A stretch of DNA of 64,000 nt from Symbiodinium natans (lineage: Eukaryota > Sar > Dinophyceae > Suessiales > Symbiodiniaceae). The notes under the pieces were generated by a model that was not told where the DNA came from, ran no database searches, and worked only from the letters and a program-made list of their open reading frames with translations. Positions 20,249 to 30,070 of the stretch are shown piece after piece. Where the stretch lies: NCBI GenBank assembly GCA_905221605.1, contig CAJNDS010001280.1:718252-782251 (forward strand). Reading direction: 5' to 3'. The position numbers were made by a program, and so were the translations under genes. Numbering within the stretch: the first letter of the stretch is position 1; every line of letters starts with the position of its first letter.

Positions 20249-20355
20249 ACCTGGGTAGCCCAGTGGTGCCCTTTACTCTGTTTTGGGTTCTGGGTTCCCT
20301 TGTAAAGTGACCAGCCAACAAAAGGGTGCCCTTATTAGATTATGGTTACTGGTAG
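20249..20355. mobile_element. Family C MITE-like element
   Basis: It opens GGGTAGCCCAGTGGTGCCC, holds AACAAAAGGGTGCCCTTATT in the middle and ends GGTTACTGGTAG. It is similar to 42609-42722. Confidence 0.7.
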
Positions 20356-20783
20356 TTTAGAGGTATGAGCCCCCCTAAGCCCTACCACTAGAACCCAAAA
20401 GCTGCTGCTCGGTCGGTCCTATTTTAATATTCTATGACCTCGTACAGGATTCTTAGGCAACCTACAAAGAAGTAGGTTTTGCGTTCTTAAGGTAACCCTA
20501 AACCCTGTAGGCCGTAAACCTCCCTGAGGGCTAAACCTTACAAGTCCTATGAACCGCAAAAATCAAAACCCTAAACATCCCTAAGCCCCATCATAAGCCC
20601 TATATGCCCTCAATGCAAGTGGACATCCCTTTGGCGGTGGAGCTTAGCCCAGAATGCCCATTGCTACCCTGTACCACCTAAACCCTGAATCCCTGGGGAC
20701 AGGATCCCTTCGGAGCCCCCCGAAGCTCTGAACCCTCATCTTCTAAAAGCCCCGACCTTCCCAGGAAACTCAATAACATCCCC

Positions 20784-20885
20784 TAAGGGTCCATGTACCT
20801 CATTATTATATACTTGGGCCCTTTAAAGTCCTTATACAGGAAGTACTTTAAGGCCCAAGTATTCCCTATTTCGGTACATGGACCC
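20784..20885. mobile_element. Family A MITE-like element, well-preserved copy
   Basis: Terminal inverted repeats AAGGGTCCATGTACCT and GGTACATGGACCC bracket an interior with a second inverted pair, TACTTGGGCC and GGCCCAAGTA. The whole element can fold into one long hairpin. Confidence 0.85.
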
Positions 20886-20995
20886 AAACCCTAAACCCTA
20901 AACCCTAAACCCTAAACCCTAAACCCTAAACCCTAAACCCTAAACCCTAAACCCTAAACCCTAAACCCTAAACCCTAAACCTAAACCCTAAACCC
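20886..20995. repeat. CCCTAAA array (~16 units)
   Basis: The nearly perfect heptamer array directly abuts the right end of the family A element. Confidence 0.95.
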
Positions 20996-20999
20996 TTTC

Positions 21000-21700
21000 C
21001 CTATTTCCCTAGGGATCCCTCATCCCAAAAGCTTCCCCCCCGGCGGAGCTTTCGGGCTTGAAGGTTGTTGGGTGCTTTCGGTGTTTCAGGCGTTTTGGGG
21101 GGGTTTATGGCTTAGGGCTTTTTCGTTGTTTTTGGTTCTTTGTGGGTTTTAAGGTTTTATGGGGGTTTATGGCTTAGGGCTTTTTTGTTTTTGTTTTTTT
21201 TATTTTGTTTCTGGGTTTTGAGGTTTTATGGTTTTTAGGCTTTGTTGGGTTTTAGAGCTTAGGCTTGTGGCGTCCCTTCAACTTGAAACCCTGGAGCCTC
21301 GAGACGCTGTAGCCTGAACCTGCCAAGCCTTGAGCCCTGAAAGCCCACAGGGTTCGGGCGGTTTGGGGTTTAGGGTTTAGGGTTTATGGTGTAAGGTTTA
21401 GGGTTTAGGGTGACCCCCCAATGGTCCTTTCAAAATCGCCTCATAGCACCACCTCCAATTGTCATGGGTTTTTAAGGAAGGGGGGTTCAATGGGGGGGCA
21501 ATTTCCTCGGGAGCCTTCGGAAAACTTAGGGAGCCTGAGGGAGTAGTGGGGAATATTAGGGAACCTCGGGTTACATATCCCCTTGAACCCCCTCCCCCCC
21601 AAAGAACCATACGAAATTGGGCCCTCAAATTGTCAAAGTCAAACCCTGTACCTAACCCCTGAACCCTAAACCCTAAATCCTAAACCCTAAACCCTAAACC
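21000..21700. other. Spacer, no supported gene
   Basis: G/T-rich degenerate repeat fills 21060-21260, and TTTAGGG repeat lies at 21360-21410. Both strands of 21400-21660 are open for 65-75 codons, but composition gives no preference and no splice sites stand out. Confidence 0.4.
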
Positions 21701-21711
21701 CTGAACTAACG

Positions 21712-21800
21712 TTGTGCCACAGGGCTGCGCGCAAGCCGCGCTTGCATGTGGTGTGGCAGGCCGACTGCTTTGCTTGGAGGGTTACAAGTTCTTAGGGCCA
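21712..21800 (+). CDS. Exon-like island, frame ambiguous
   Basis: A GCGC-rich island is open in two frames: CHRAARKPRLHVVWQADCFA and QGCAQAALACGVAGRLLCLE. CCCTAAA repeat lies before it and TTTAGGG after. An exon is plausible but the frame is undecided. Confidence 0.3.
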
Positions 21801-22090
21801 CAGGCGTGTTGTTTGTCTGGTGTTCAGGGTTTAGGGTTTGGGGTTTAGGGTTTGGGGTTTAGGGTTTAGGGTTTTGGGTTTCGGGTTTAGGGTTTAGGGT
21901 TTGGGGTTTAGGGTCTGGGGTTTGGGGTTTAACCCACTTGGAGGATCATGGCTACTTCTACTGGGGTTCTAAGTAGGGGTGGCTAGAGCTACTATAGGTG
22001 GCTATAACCTTGTTTCGGGTTTAGGGTTTAGGGTTTAGGGCGCACTCGTTTGTTTAGGGCTCGTCCCTTTGGGTTTGTAGGGGCCTCGAG

Positions 22091-22155
22091 GGTCCGACCG
22101 TCGGGCATGTCTATGTGTGCATTGCCTCAGGGGCTGTTCTGTTTCCGCTGTTTGG
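22091..22155 (+). CDS. Exon candidate, unknown protein
   Basis: After CCTCGAG the frame reads GPTVGHVYVCIASGAVLFPL and F. Loose TTTAGGG repeat lies on both sides. The donor is not clear. Confidence 0.4.
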
Positions 22156-22417
22156 GGTTCAGGGTTTAGGATTGAGGGTTTAGGGTTTAGGGTTTAGGGC
22201 TAGGGTATAGGGTTGAGGGGTCAGGCTTTAGGGTTTAGGGTTTAGGTTTGGGGTTTAGGTTTTACTAGCAACTACTTTTTGGGGGGCTCTAAAGCAACTG
22301 GTCGGTTCTGTTCCTACTGATTAGGGTTTTGGGCCCTGAGCCCTAAACCCTAAAGCCCTAAACGCTTAAACCCTAAAAAGCCCCACAAACCCTAAAACTC
22401 CTGCACCCCGTGCGCAG

Positions 22418-22495
22418 ATGCAAGCCGAAGCCAGGTCTGTGATGGCCAGCAGCCGGCTCCCGATCTACTGCGCATTGCCGAGATGGATGAGGAGG
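22418..22495 (+). CDS. Exon candidate, acidic
   Basis: A GTGCGCAG acceptor precedes ASRSQVCDGQQPAPDLLRIA then EMDEE, ending before GTTCGG. CCCTAAA lies upstream and a TTTAGGG array downstream. Confidence 0.45.
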
Positions 22496-22509
22496 GTTCG
22501 GTTTAATTA

Positions 22510-22645
22510 GGCCAGTTAGGGTTTAGGGTTTAGGGTTTAGGGTTTAGGGTTTAGGGTTTAGGGTTTAGGGTTTAGGGTTTAGGGTTTAGGGTTTAGGGTT
22601 TAGGGTTTAGGGTTTAGGGTTTAGGGTTTAGGGTTTAGGGTAACC
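22510..22645. repeat. TTTAGGG array (~19 units)
   Basis: This is one of the longest perfect heptamer runs of the window. Confidence 0.95.
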
Positions 22646-22783
22646 CAAAACCCAAACCCGAAACCCTGGCTCTCGGCTTTAGGGTTTAGGAATAGGAGGG
22701 CTGATCCACGGACTTCCATCGGGTCGCTCAAAACGAGAGCCCATGCCCTACAAGCCCTAAGCCCCAAACCCTAAACCCTAAAG

Positions 22784-22880
22784 ATCCTTAAAGGGATCAG
22801 ATGGGGTACCTGCCTCATGATTTTATACTTGGGGCCCCCAAGTTCCCTATATAGGGGGTGCTTTGAAGGCCCAAGTCTTC
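22784..22880. mobile_element. Family A MITE-like element, diverged
   Basis: It carries GGTACCTGCCTCATGATT, ATACTTGGGGCC and GAAGGCCCAAGTCTTCC in family order. The right terminus is lost. Confidence 0.6.
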
Positions 22881-22960
22881 CAAACCCTAAGCCCTAACCC
22901 CTAACCCCTAAACCCTAAACCCTCAACCCTAAACCCTAAACCCTAAACCCTAAACCCAGT

Positions 22961-23090
22961 AAAGTTCCGGTTCGGTTCGGTTCGTGTCGGTTCCCGGGCC
23001 GGCGGTTCGTAGCGGTTCGGTTCGTTCGGCGGTTCTGGTTCCTAGCGGTTCTGCGCGCACTCGGTTCGGTTCGGTTCGGTTCCAGAAAAC
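22961..23090. repeat. GGTTC-rich low-order repeat, left flank of satellite
   Basis: This is irregular GGTTCG/CGGTT repeat ending GGTTCGGTTCCAGAA. The same motif closes the satellite region on the right at 25747-25886, suggesting one composite unit. Confidence 0.8.
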
Positions 23091-23160
23091 CCGAAAGCCC
23101 TAAACACACCGAAGCCCTCATGTTCTGGACCCTTCTGATATGTTTCGACCCCAAAACTTT

Positions 23161-25378
23161 TCCTTGAGGGCAGGTTTCCAGGTTTGGACCCCCCAAACGT
23201 GCAGGTTTCCAGGTTTGGACCCCGGAAACGTGCAGGTTTCCAGGTTTGGACCCCCCAAAACGTGCAGGTTTCCAGGTTTGGACCCCCCCAAACGTGCAGG
23301 TTTCCAGGTTTGGACCCCCCAAAACGTGCAGGTTTCCAGGTTTGGACCCCCCAAACCCAAACGTTGAGTTTTGGGTTCGGGACAGGGCTAGGTCCGCAAG
23401 TGCAAGCCGACCTTAACGTTTAGTGTCCTGTAAAGTAAGTTGTCTTTGTTGTGCATGTCGTGTACACTCCACAACCTTTCCGTGATCCCTTTGACACGGG
23501 ATCGCGGGAAACGTGCAGGTTTCCAGTTTTGGACCTCCCAAAACGTGCAGGTTTCCAGGTTTGGACCCCCCAAGCGTGCAGGTTTCCAGGTTTGGACCCC
23601 GGAAACCTGCACGCGCGTTTGAACCTGGAAACTTGCACGTAACCTGCACGTTTTGGGGGGAACCTGCACGTTTTTTTGGGGGTCCAATCCTGGAAACCTG
23701 CACGTTTTGGGGGTGTCCAAACCTGCAAACCTGCAAACCTGCACGTTTGGGGGGTCCAAACCTGGAAACCTGCACGTTTTGGGGGATCCAAACCTGAAAA
23801 CCTGCACGTTTGGCAGGTCCAAACCTGGAAACCTGCACGTTTCAGGGGTCCAAACCTGGAAACCTGCACGTTTTGGGGGGTCCAAAACCTGGAAACCTGC
23901 CGCAGGTTTCCAGGTTTGGACCCCCCAAAACGTTGACGTTTCCCGGTTTGGACCCCCTAAACGTGCAGGTTCCCAGATTTGGACCCCCCTAAACGTGCAG
24001 GTTCGTGCAGGTTTCCAGGTTTGGACCCCCCGAAACGTGCAGGTTTCCAGGTTTGGACCTCCCAAAACGTGCAGGTTTCCCAGTTTGGACCTCCCAAAAC
24101 GTGCAGGTTTCCAGGTTTGAACCCACCACAAGACGTGCAGGTTCGCAGGTTTGGACCCCCCAAAACGTTGACTTTTCCAGGTTTGGACTCCCCAAAATGC
24201 GCAGGCTTCCAGGTTTGGACCCCCAAACGTGGCTTTTCGTGGCTTTTCAGAGACCCTGGATCCAATGGCCCTGCGAACTGAAGGTAGGCTCCATGGCCCT
24301 GGCCATGCGAACTAAAGCCAGGCTCCGTTCACATGGCCCAAGCGTGCAGGTTTCCAGGTTTGGACCCCCTTGCAGGTTTCCAGGTTGGACCCCCCAAAAC
24401 ATGCAGGTTCACCCCAAATCAAAACGTGCAGGTTTCCAGGTTTGGACCCCCCAAAACGTGCAGGTTTCCAGGTTTGGACAGCCCAAACGTGCAGGTTTCC
24501 GTTTGGACCCCCCCAAGGTTCAGGTTTCCAGGTTTGGACTCCCCAAAACGTGCAGGTTTCCAGGTTTGGACGCCCCAAAACGTGCAGGTTTCCAGGTTTG
24601 GGCAGCCCAAACGTGGGTTTCCGTTTGGACCCCCCAAAGGACCCCCGCGCAGGTTTCCACCCCAAAACGTGCAGGTTTCCAGGTTTGCATCCCCCAAACG
24701 TGCAGGTTTCCAGCAAAACGTGCAGGTTTCCAGATCTGGAACCCCCTCCAAAACGTGCAGGTTGGCCCCCAAAACGTGCAGGTGTGCAGGTTCGTGCAGG
24801 TTTCCAGGTTTGGACCCCCCCAAAACGTGCAGGTTTCCAGGTTTGGGCCCCCCAAAACGTGCAAACCTACGTTTGGGAGGGTCCAAACCAGCAAACGTGC
24901 ACCACGTTTTGGGGGTCCAAACCTGGAAACCCGCACGTTTTGGGGTGGAAACGTCAACGTTTTGGGGGGTCCAAACCTGGTTCAAACCTGGAAACCTGCA
25001 CGTTTTGGGTGCACGTTTTGGGAGGTCCAAACCTGGAAACCTGCAAACCTGGAAACCTGCACGTTTTGGGGGGTCCAAACCTGGAAACCTGCACGTTTTG
25101 GGAGGTCCAAACCTGGAAAGCTGCACGTTTCGGGGGGTCCAAACCTGGAAACCGCACATTTTGGGAGGTCCAAACTGGGAAACCTGCACGTTTGGGGGGT
25201 CCAAACCTGGAAACCTGCACGTTTTGGGAGGTCCAAGCCTGGAAACCTGCACGTTTGGGGGGTCCAAACCTGGAAACCTGCACGTTTTGGGAGGCTTAAA
25301 CCTGGAAACCTGCACGTTGGGGGGGTCCAAACCTGGAAACCTGCACGTTTTGGGAGGCCCAAACCTGGAAACCTGCCC
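23161..25378. repeat. 32-bp satellite in four alternating orientation blocks
   Basis: The unit contains CAGGTTTCCAGGTTTGGACC then CCCCAAAACGTG. It runs forward at about 23165-23605, reverse at 23606-23898, forward at 23899-24860 and reverse at 24861-25378. A near-perfect palindrome centred at 23899 marks one switch. Non-repeat interruptions lie at 23370-23512 and 24235-24345. Long open frames in all six phases (up to 468 codons) follow from the stop-poor unit and are not genes. Confidence 0.95.
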
Positions 25379-25746
25379 TGCGTACCCCGAAATAGTAGAA
25401 AGTTCAGGTGATGGGAATTATTTTTCTGGCCCCCGAGACCATGCAATATGGGTTTAAGGACCTCGAAACCTCGACAAAACCTCTTCACTCCAATCGTGGC
25501 CAGAAATGTTTGGGCTCTGTGCACATCTCCAATGATGAGTTTGAAGGGGCCAAAACTTGATTCTAGGTTGAACATCCGGATAGAAACCATGATATCTTAA
25601 AACTTTGCACCTCCAAGACCCTTCAATTTTGGAGGGTTAACCGAGAACCGAGTCGTGTTTTTGCGACAGTTTGATTGTTTCAAAACAAGTTTGGACGGAT
25701 CCAAACCTTTCAGTACCATGCTCTATTTGACTTGGGCTCCTGGCCG
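25379..25746. other. Unique segment inside the satellite composite
   Basis: About 370 bases of unique, moderately AT-rich sequence lie between the satellite and the right GGTTC flank. No convincing gene is present. Confidence 0.5.
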
Positions 25747-25886
25747 AGACCGGTTCGCTGTCGAAACGGTTCCGGTTTTCGGTTCCCTTGCGGTTCACGG
25801 TTCCTACGGTTCGTGTTTGCTGGCCGGTTTTGGCGGTTCGGTTCGTGGCGGTTCGGTTCGTGCGGTTCCGGTTCGGTTCCAGAACC
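25747..25886. repeat. GGTTC-rich low-order repeat, right flank of satellite
   Basis: Irregular GGTTC/GCGGTTCGGTTCG repeat ends GGTTCGGTTCCAGAA and mirrors the left flank in the same orientation. Confidence 0.8.
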
Positions 25887-26009
25887 TTCCTGTAAACCCT
25901 AAACCCTAAACCCTATAGCCCTAAACCCTGAACCCTATAACCCTAAACCCTATAACCCTAAACCCTAAACCCTAAACCCTCAGAATCCACACGCTCTTGG
26001 GGCTTCCAG

Positions 26010-26084
26010 GAGGCGGCCGACAAGAAGAACTACCAGTTCCACCTGAAAGTGGTGTCCGCGAAGCTGCGGAGGTGGATGGGCTGA
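26010..26084 (+). CDS. Exon candidate ending in a stop
   Basis: A GCTTCCAG acceptor precedes EAADKKNYQFHLKVVSAKLR then RWMG and TGA (26082). A donor GTGGAT before the stop is an alternative. CCCTAAA lies upstream and TTTAGGG downstream. The frame is very GC3-rich. Confidence 0.5.
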   Translation, partial: EAADKKNYQFHLKVVSAKLRRWMG

Positions 26085-26579
26085 AACGGGTTTAGGGGTT
26101 TAGGGTTTTGGGTTTAGGGTTTAGGGCTAGGGTTTAGGGTTTAGGGTTTAGGATTTCTAGGGTTTGGGGCTAAGGGCCGTTCGGGGTGTTTAGGGTTTAG
26201 GGTTTAGGGTTCAGGGTTTAGGGTTTAGGGTTTAGGGTTCAGGGTTTAGGGTTCAGGGTTAAAGGGGTTAAAGGGGTTATCGGGCTTAGGGTAGTTTAGG
26301 GTATGGGGTTTAGAGATAAATGTGGTTGAGGGCTCAGGGTAGTTTAGGGTGTTTAGGCTTTAGGGCTTAGGGTAGTTTAGGGTTTTGAGCGTTAAGGGTT
26401 TTTAGGATTTTGGTAGGGTTTGTAAGGGGTCCCAGTGCAAGGGCCCATATTAAGGGACCATGTAACTACTGTACCCCAAACCCTAAACCCTGAACCCCAA
26501 ACCCTAAACTCTAAACCCTGAACCCTGAACCCTGAACCCTAAACTGGCCACCAGCCAGGAGCACCGAAGGCCCTCGCAG

Positions 26580-26623
26580 GATCGGCGTCAACGTCCGGCT
26601 GATTAAGCCCGACGGCGAGGCCG
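26580..26623 (+). CDS. Exon candidate, unknown protein
   Basis: A CCTCGCAG acceptor precedes IGVNVRLIKPDGEA and ends before GTTTCT. It is short but GC3-rich. Confidence 0.45.
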
Positions 26624-26707
26624 GTTTCTTCTCTTCTAAGCCAAGAATCTTGGTCCCTTTAGGGTTTAGGGTTGAGGGTTTTTTGGTTTAGGTTTTAGGG
26701 TTTAGGG

Positions 26708-26845
26708 CTACTAGGACCGAGAGTAGGCGTTCATTTCCTTTATTTAGGTTATCGGTTCCCTTGTAAGGTCCTGTAAACCCAAAAAGGGCACCCTTTTTAT
26801 TCCTAGGTTACTCTTGGGTCTAGTCTGTCTAGGACCCAGAATCTG
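26708..26845. mobile_element. Family C-related MITE-like element
   Basis: The ends CTAGGACCGAGAGTAGG and CTAGGACCCAG bracket a core with AAAAAGGGCACCCTTTTTAT and CCTAGGTTACTCTTGGG. It belongs to the sub-type also seen at 32731 and 42845. Confidence 0.6.
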
Positions 26846-27053
26846 GTGAAAGGTTAGGGTGAGGGTTCAGGGCATCGTTTTTGCGGTTTAGGGTTTAGAG
26901 GGCTTACAGGGGATTTAGGGTTTAGGGTTTAGGATTTAGGGTCTAGGGTTTGCTTTCTTGCTACACGAGATCAATTTGGGTAGCCAGGCGCCAAGGCGCA
27001 GCCAAAGGGCCCTCATGCGCGGTTTTTCATAGGGTTATGTTTTCCGTGGGCTC

Positions 27054-27190
27054 TTGGGATGTTCCCCCCTTATACTAGCAGCCCTTGTTAGGGAGTGGGT
27101 TTAGGGTTTAGGGTTTAGGGTTTAAGGTTTAGGGTTTAGGGTTTAGGTTTGTATCCCCTATCATAATCCCTATTGGGCGACATCCCAAGT
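27054..27190. mobile_element. Family B element split by a telomere-like block
   Basis: The left end TTGGGATGTTCCCCCCTTAT and right end GGCGACATCCCAAG are in inverted orientation. About 55 bases of TTTAGGG repeat (27097-27150) sit inside it. Confidence 0.7.
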
Positions 27191-27194
27191 GGGC

Positions 27195-28255
27195 TCCCTT
27201 TTGATATACAAACCGTATTGATCCATAGGCATGGGGGGTGCCTTTGCAAGAGTAGGCTCAACCCACTAAACCCTAAAGTCGAACCCTAAACCCTAAACCC
27301 TAAACCCTAAACCCTAAACCCTTGACCCGGAGTTTTAAGGGTTAGACTGAGGGGTCCGGATTTGCGGATCCCGGCCGCTGTACAGGCTTGGGGGGAAGCC
27401 GTGAAGCCCAGATCTCGGTTTAGGGTTTAGGGTTTAGGCTTTAGGGTTTAGGGCTTAGGGTTTAGGCTTTAGGGTTTAGGGTTTAGGGTTAGGGTGGGTT
27501 TACAGCTTCAAGGCTTCAGGGCTTAGGCGTTCAAGGCTTTAGAAGGGTTTAGGGCCCTAAAGCTCTAGACTATCCCTAAAGCCTCAACAATAAGGGTTTA
27601 AGACCCTAAAGCCTCAAATCCCTACACAATTAGGGTTTACGACCCTGAAGCCTTAAATCCCTAAACAATTAGGGTCTAGGACCCTAAAGCCTTAAATCCC
27701 TAAACAATTAGGGTTTGGGACCCTAAAGCCTTAAAACCCTAAACCCTAAACCCTAAACCCCTTTGGGGCAGGTGAGCAGGCTCTCGGCGGTGCAGAGCTC
27801 CCCACAGGCCCATTGTCTCTGGTTCAGGGTTTAGGGTTTAGGGTTTAGGGTTTAGGGTTTAGGGTTTAGAGTTTAGGGTTTAGGGTTTAGGGTTTAGGGG
27901 GTTTGATGGTTAGGGTTTGGGGTTTAATTAAGCGTTTAGGGGTTCAGGGTTTAGGGTTTAGAGAGTTTGGCGGGCTTAGAGGGTTTAGGGGTTGGGATTT
28001 CGGGGGGTTTGGGTTCAGGGGTTTAAGAGCTTCAAGGTTCAGGGTATAGGGTTTAGGGCCGTTAGGGCTTTAGGAGTGGTTAGTGCTTTCTGGATTTATA
28101 AGGGTTTAGGGCTTATTACTTACAGCGTTTTAGGGTCTAGGGTTTAGGGGTGCTAGGGCTCAGGCTACCTTGAACCCTCGGAAGGTTGTGCCCGTGGGTG
28201 TTTGTTTGGGACCTCTGGGCCGGATGAGGAGTACACATAGGGTTAAGTTGCAGGG
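27195..28255. repeat. Telomere-like spacer, weak islands
   Basis: CCCTAAA and TTTAGGG blocks alternate with a fivefold ACCCTAAAGCCT...AATTAGGG 60-base repeat at about 27555-27745. Islands at 27340-27415 and 27770-27825 could be exons but show no decisive frame. Confidence 0.5.
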
Positions 28256-28308
28256 TTAAAGGGTTACAGTGTTACAGGGTTACAAGTGTACGGGGCCACA
28301 TGTTACAG

Positions 28309-28483
28309 GGAGCAGGATACGGAGGAGAACAAAGCTCGGCTCGAATCCCTGATGCTCTCTCGCTGCGAGAAAGAGCGGTTGCAGAAGCTGCAAAAGCAAG
28401 CGGAGCAGCTCGAAAGGCAGGCGCGGCAAATCGCAAAGCTGCAGAAGGAGAGAGGTCCCTGCCTGGCTCTCCGAGCAAGATGA
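28309..28483 (+). CDS. Terminal exon of a coiled-coil protein
   Basis: A TGTTACAG acceptor opens 57 codons: EQDTEENKARLESLMLSRCE, then a heptad-rich KERLQKLQKQAEQLERQARQ and IAKLQKERG, ending LRAR and TGA (28481). The Leu/Gln/Lys/Glu pattern predicts a continuous coiled coil. About 130 bases of non-repeat sequence after the stop look like a 3' UTR. The family cannot be named because coiled coils are generic. Confidence 0.65.
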
Positions 28484-28914
28484 AAGGAACCTGGCCTGAC
28501 CCCTCCGTGGAAGGAGTCTGATGCCATCTCATCTTCAGTGCTGCCTCCAGGCCATACTGCGACCTTGCTGTGATTGTGCGAGACCTGGGAGTCGCACTGC
28601 TTCGGCACTGCGGGGTGTAGAGATTCGAGACCTCCTACGACGTCTTGTAGCTTCGGCTGCTCACGGAGATTTACAGGGTTCCAGGGTTATCGGGTTATAG
28701 GGTCATAGGGCCATAGGGTCTAGGGTTTAGGGGCTTACTTGAAGGTTCATGGGGCTGACCAGTTGAAGCTGGGTTGCAAGCCAACTTTATGCATGGCGGA
28801 ACCTATACCCTAAACCCTAAACACTAAAACAGTGTGGTGCCGATGTGCACGCTAAACCTCAAGCCTCAAAGCCCAAACCCCAAGCGCGTTTAGGGTTTAG
28901 GGTTTAGGGTTTAG

Positions 28915-28994
28915 GGACGTAGAGGTACGAGGCCGGATTCCCTTGGTGGGGCTTGGGAACACGCCTTGCGACCCTCCTGCCTACCTGGTGGCCG
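28915..28994 (+). CDS. Exon candidate, unknown protein
   Basis: The acceptor is TTTAG from the repeat. The frame reads DVEVRGRIPLVGLGNTPCDP then PAYLVA and ends at GTAAAG. TTTAGGG lies on both sides. Confidence 0.5.
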
Positions 28995-29098
28995 GTAAAG
29001 GGTTCGGGGTTTAGTTTTTGGGGTTTAGGGTTTAGGGTTTAGGGTTTAGGGTTTAGGGTTTAGGGTTTAGGGTTTAGGGCTAGGGCTTTGGGGTTGAG

Positions 29099-29154
29099 TT
29101 CGAAATCCCCATCCAAACATCCCCTGGCCGCCGGAGCCCCAGCCCTGAACGACT
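29099..29154 (+). CDS. Exon candidate, Ser/Pro/Arg-rich
   Basis: After GGTTGAG the frame reads FEIPIQTSPGRRSPSPERL and ends before GTAGAG. Confidence 0.4.
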
Positions 29155-29329
29155 TGTAGAGTTTAGGGCTTAGGGTCCATCAAGTGGGTCAGAAGTACTC
29201 TAAATATATAAGGTTGCAGCCCCTAAGCCCTAAACCCTAAACCCTAAACCCTAAGCCCTAAACCCTAAACCCTAAACCCTAAACCCTAAACCCTGCCACT
29301 TGCGACTAGAAGTAGTCGAGTATCCACAG

Positions 29330-29397
29330 GTATGGACCGTCCCAGAGCACAAGGTTTTGAGCATGCTCGGAAGTCCGGATCAGCCCCTGTTCTGCAG
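29330..29397 (+). CDS. Exon candidate, unknown protein
   Basis: A TATCCACAG acceptor precedes VWTVPEHKVLSMLGSPDQPL then FC. The donor is not clear. Confidence 0.4.
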
Positions 29398-29418
29398 TTT
29401 TGGGTTAAGGGTTTCGGG

Positions 29419-29504
29419 TTGGTGTTCCCCCCGTTATACTAACAGCCCTTAATAGGGATTCTAGTAGGGGCTACAATAAAAGTATAAAGGGGGAACATCC
29501 CAAG
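29419..29504. mobile_element. Family B MITE-like element
   Basis: The ends GGTGTTCCCCCCGTTATAC and GTATAAAGGGGGAACATCCC are inverted repeats around TAACAGCCCTTAATAGGGAT. Confidence 0.75.
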
Positions 29505-29599
29505 TTTAGTGTCTTGAGGGGGTTTGCAGTTTAGAGCTCGCGCATGGCGTGTTGGCGACTTGCAGGTTCTCAGGCGGGTTGGACGGGAGGGAAGGGCTC

Positions 29600-29728
29600 T
29601 AAACCCTAAACCCTAAACTTTAAACACCCTAAACCCTAAACCCTAAACCCTAAACCCTAAACCCTAAACCCTAGACCCTAAACCCTAAACCCTAAACCCT
29701 AAACCCTAAACCCTAAACCCTAAACCGT
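29600..29728. repeat. CCCTAAA array
   Basis: About 17 units lie here with few interruptions. Confidence 0.9.
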
Positions 29729-29963
29729 CCGGGCCTTGTGGGCTTGATACTTCCTAAGGCATCAAAATGCTTCAAGGGTTTTAGGGTTTAGGGTTTAGGG
29801 TTTAGGAGGTGCCGGGGGGGGGGGGGGGGGGGGAGGGGGTTGAGAGATTAAACGTTTAGGGATGAAGCCCTAAACTCTTGCTTGCCATCCTGCAGGCCTG
29901 AGATGCATCCGAAATGCAAGTCTGCCTACCTACTTCAAGCATTTGGCTAAAGTCCCCAAAGAA

Positions 29964-30070
29964 ACTGGGTTTTGGATTACTATACTTTAATACTTTTTTG
30001 GGGTCTGGGTCCCTATTATAGCTACTTATACCTTAAAAGTATATACTTTTCTTCCAGGGTTTACTCCAAA
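29964..30070. mobile_element. Family D MITE-like element
   Basis: The ends CTGGGTTTTGGATTACTATA and GGGTTTACTCCAAA are inverted. The interior carries TATAGCTACTTATACC and AAGTATATACTTTT, as at 38164-38263. Confidence 0.75.

Noticed and set aside
23118-25590. Many overlapping long open frames (up to 468 codons) in all six phases
   Set aside because: They follow from a stop-poor 32-bp satellite in both orientations. The peptides are periodic and open on both strands at once.
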